From Formosa sp. (GTDB lineage: Bacteria > Bacteroidota > Bacteroidia > Flavobacteriales > Flavobacteriaceae): 34,328 nucleotides of DNA. The stretch lies in contig JABHDE010000058.1 of assembly GCA_018673215.1 (NCBI GenBank), positions 1-34,328 on the forward strand, in the 5' to 3' direction. Shown in pieces: positions 33,281 to 34,328 of the stretch (positions are counted from its first letter, which is position 1; each line of letters opens with the position of its first letter). The notes under the pieces are model-generated. The model saw only the letters and a list, made by a program, of their open reading frames with translations, was not told where the DNA came from and did no database searches. The position numbers were made by a program, and so were the translations under genes.

Positions 33281-34328
33281 TTAATTTTTAATCACTCGTA
33301 CAGTTTCTATACTGTTGTTGATGGCTACTTGAACAAAGTAAGCACCAGTCTGTAATCCAGACATATCAACAGCTGTTGTCGTAGTGTTTGGTGTTGATCT
33401 CACAACCGTTTGCCCTAACATATTGTAAACGGTGATACTGTCAATAGAAGCTTGCGCTTTGATGGACAATACATTGTTTACTGGGTTCGGGAAATAGGTG
33501 AAGTTAGACGTTGTATTAACATCCTCAAGACCCAATGAAGTTGCGGCAATACATACATCATCAATTAATACTCCATAACCCCAACCAGATGTTGCGTTGA
33601 ATGCAATATAGTAATCATTACTTGCATTTGGTAGATTTAATGTTACTTCTGAGAATGTGGTTGTTGCATCTGAATACGTACCTAGAACAGACCATGCGTC
33701 TGCTGCAGTAGCTTTGTACCAAACTTCCAACACGTCCTGATCTGCACCCCACGAAGGGTTCGCTATTTGAAATGTAACCTGAGGACTTGCTAAAGCTGTA
33801 ATATCCATTGGACGTGAAATAAGAACAGAGCTATCTCCATTGTAGTTGCCACTGTAATAGTAAGCACTACCTCCGCCCGAATACGCTGCTACAGAATTAT
33901 TTGAAGATGATGCAGATTCCCAATTACTTGTACCTTGTGCAACTTCTGTAGACCAATCTCCTAGGTCAGTATCGAAGCTTGAACAGTAAGGGAATGATGT
34001 TTGTGTCGCAAGAGGCGTTGTAAAACTTACCGTGACCCATCCGCTTGTTCCATCAGCACCACAATTGGCTCTCACATATACATCATAGGATGTATTAGAT
34101 GTCAATCCTGTAAGCGCTAGTGGGTTATCTGAAGTCGCATCTCCTGTTGCATCAGGTGCTACTCCACTCTCTACCACTTGGTATTCCCAAGACGTTTCAG
34201 CATTGTTTGCAGTCCAGCTAGCTGAAGCTGTTGTTTGTGTGATATCCGAAACTGTAAGATCTGTTGGCATTAAACAGTCAGGTGACAAATCAATTGAAAT
34301 ATCATCAATAGAAATATAATAAGGTGAA
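33281..34328 (-). CDS. secreted modular protein with fibronectin III and T9SS type A sorting domains, partial
   Basis: This is the C-terminal part (about 349 codons) of a larger protein; the frame stays open through the right edge, where it encodes YYISIDDISID, the end of a jelly-roll-like domain. Next come a fibronectin type III domain (PTDLTVSDITQTTASASW to VTVSFTTP), a MAM/cleaved-adhesin-like jelly roll (FPYCSSFDTDLGDWS to YGVLIDDVCIA), and a type IX secretion sorting domain (about the last 75 residues, FTYFPNPVNNVLSI to ETVRVIKN). The T9SS signal means export across the outer membrane and probable surface attachment or release. Asn/Ser/Thr-rich composition is typical of such cargo. The catalytic part, if any, lies outside the window. 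A TTG at 34288 is inside the coding frame and not a start. Confidence 0.9.
   Translation of the reverse strand, partial: SPYYISIDDISIDLSPDCLMPTDLTVSDITQTTASASWTANNAETSWEYQVVESGVAPDATGDATSDNPLALTGLTSNTSYDVYVRANCGADGTSGWVTVSFTTPLATQTSFPYCSSFDTDLGDWSTEVAQGTSNWESASSSNNSVAAYSGGGSAYYYSGNYNGDSSVLISRPMDITALASPQVTFQIANPSWGADQDVLEVWYKATAADAWSVLGTYSDATTTFSEVTLNLPNASNDYYIAFNATSGWGYGVLIDDVCIAATSLGLEDVNTTSNFTYFPNPVNNVLSIKAQASIDSITVYNMLGQTVVRSTPNTTTTAVDMSGLQTGAYFVQVAINNSIETVRVIKN

Overview
The window looks like a chromosomal segment of a member of the Flavobacteriaceae (phylum Bacteroidota). The evidence is low GC, dense short-spaced genes, Bacteroidota-type promoters (-33 TTTG / -7 TAnnTTTG), a secreted protein with a C-terminal type IX secretion sorting domain, a DUF5686 outer-membrane protein, a bacillithiol-associated YtxJ, and an RprX/RprY-like two-component pair. 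I see no phage, insertion sequence, integrase, CRISPR array or rRNA. This is mostly conserved housekeeping sequence rather than an accessory island.

Layout. At 1-232 a minus-strand tRNA-Ser(GCT)/tRNA-Pro(TGG) pair follows a near-consensus promoter. At 266-2314 lies a PgpH-type HD phosphodiesterase (c-di-AMP family), divergent from a thiolase and an NlpC/P60 peptidase. At 4563-8394 gyrA is followed by a TPR protein. At 8645-16998 two Hsp100 ATPases, ClpC (with a ClpP-docking loop) and ClpB (disaggregase), flank a histidine ammonia-lyase, a TlpA-like lipoprotein thioredoxin and YtxJ. At 17204-20848 are smpB, a DUF5686 protein and pcm. After a 474-bp gene-free gap comes a tight plus-strand run at 21323-28243: Gfo/Idh/MocA dehydrogenase, 3-hydroxyacyl-CoA dehydrogenase, DUF1015, YggS, an exonuclease-GIY-YIG fusion, a voltage-gated-type K+ channel with a zinc ribbon, and miaA. 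On the minus strand follow rprY/rprX, then GT2-ybbR-coaE with overlapping ends. The last gene, a T9SS cargo protein, runs off the right edge.

How they fit together. Protein quality control and thiol stress cluster in the 8.6-17.7 kb part (ClpC, ClpB, YtxJ, TlpA, SmpB). A possible cyclic-di-AMP/potassium theme is scattered (PgpH, a YbbR/CdaR-like protein, a K+ channel), but they are not in one operon.

The most distinctive signals are small. (1) The exonuclease-GIY-YIG gene has no ATG/GTG/TTG ahead of its catalytic motif; it begins at an ATC exactly where an ATG is expected and lies in frame behind the yggS stop. (2) A perfect 9-N7-9 palindrome sits between ytxJ and clpB. (3) Two perfect palindromes lie in the 67-bp gap upstream of rprX, one at the place of the -33 element. 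(4) Several genes have a -7 box only 4-7 nt before the start codon, suggesting leaderless mRNAs. I did not find a convincing wholly new multi-gene system.
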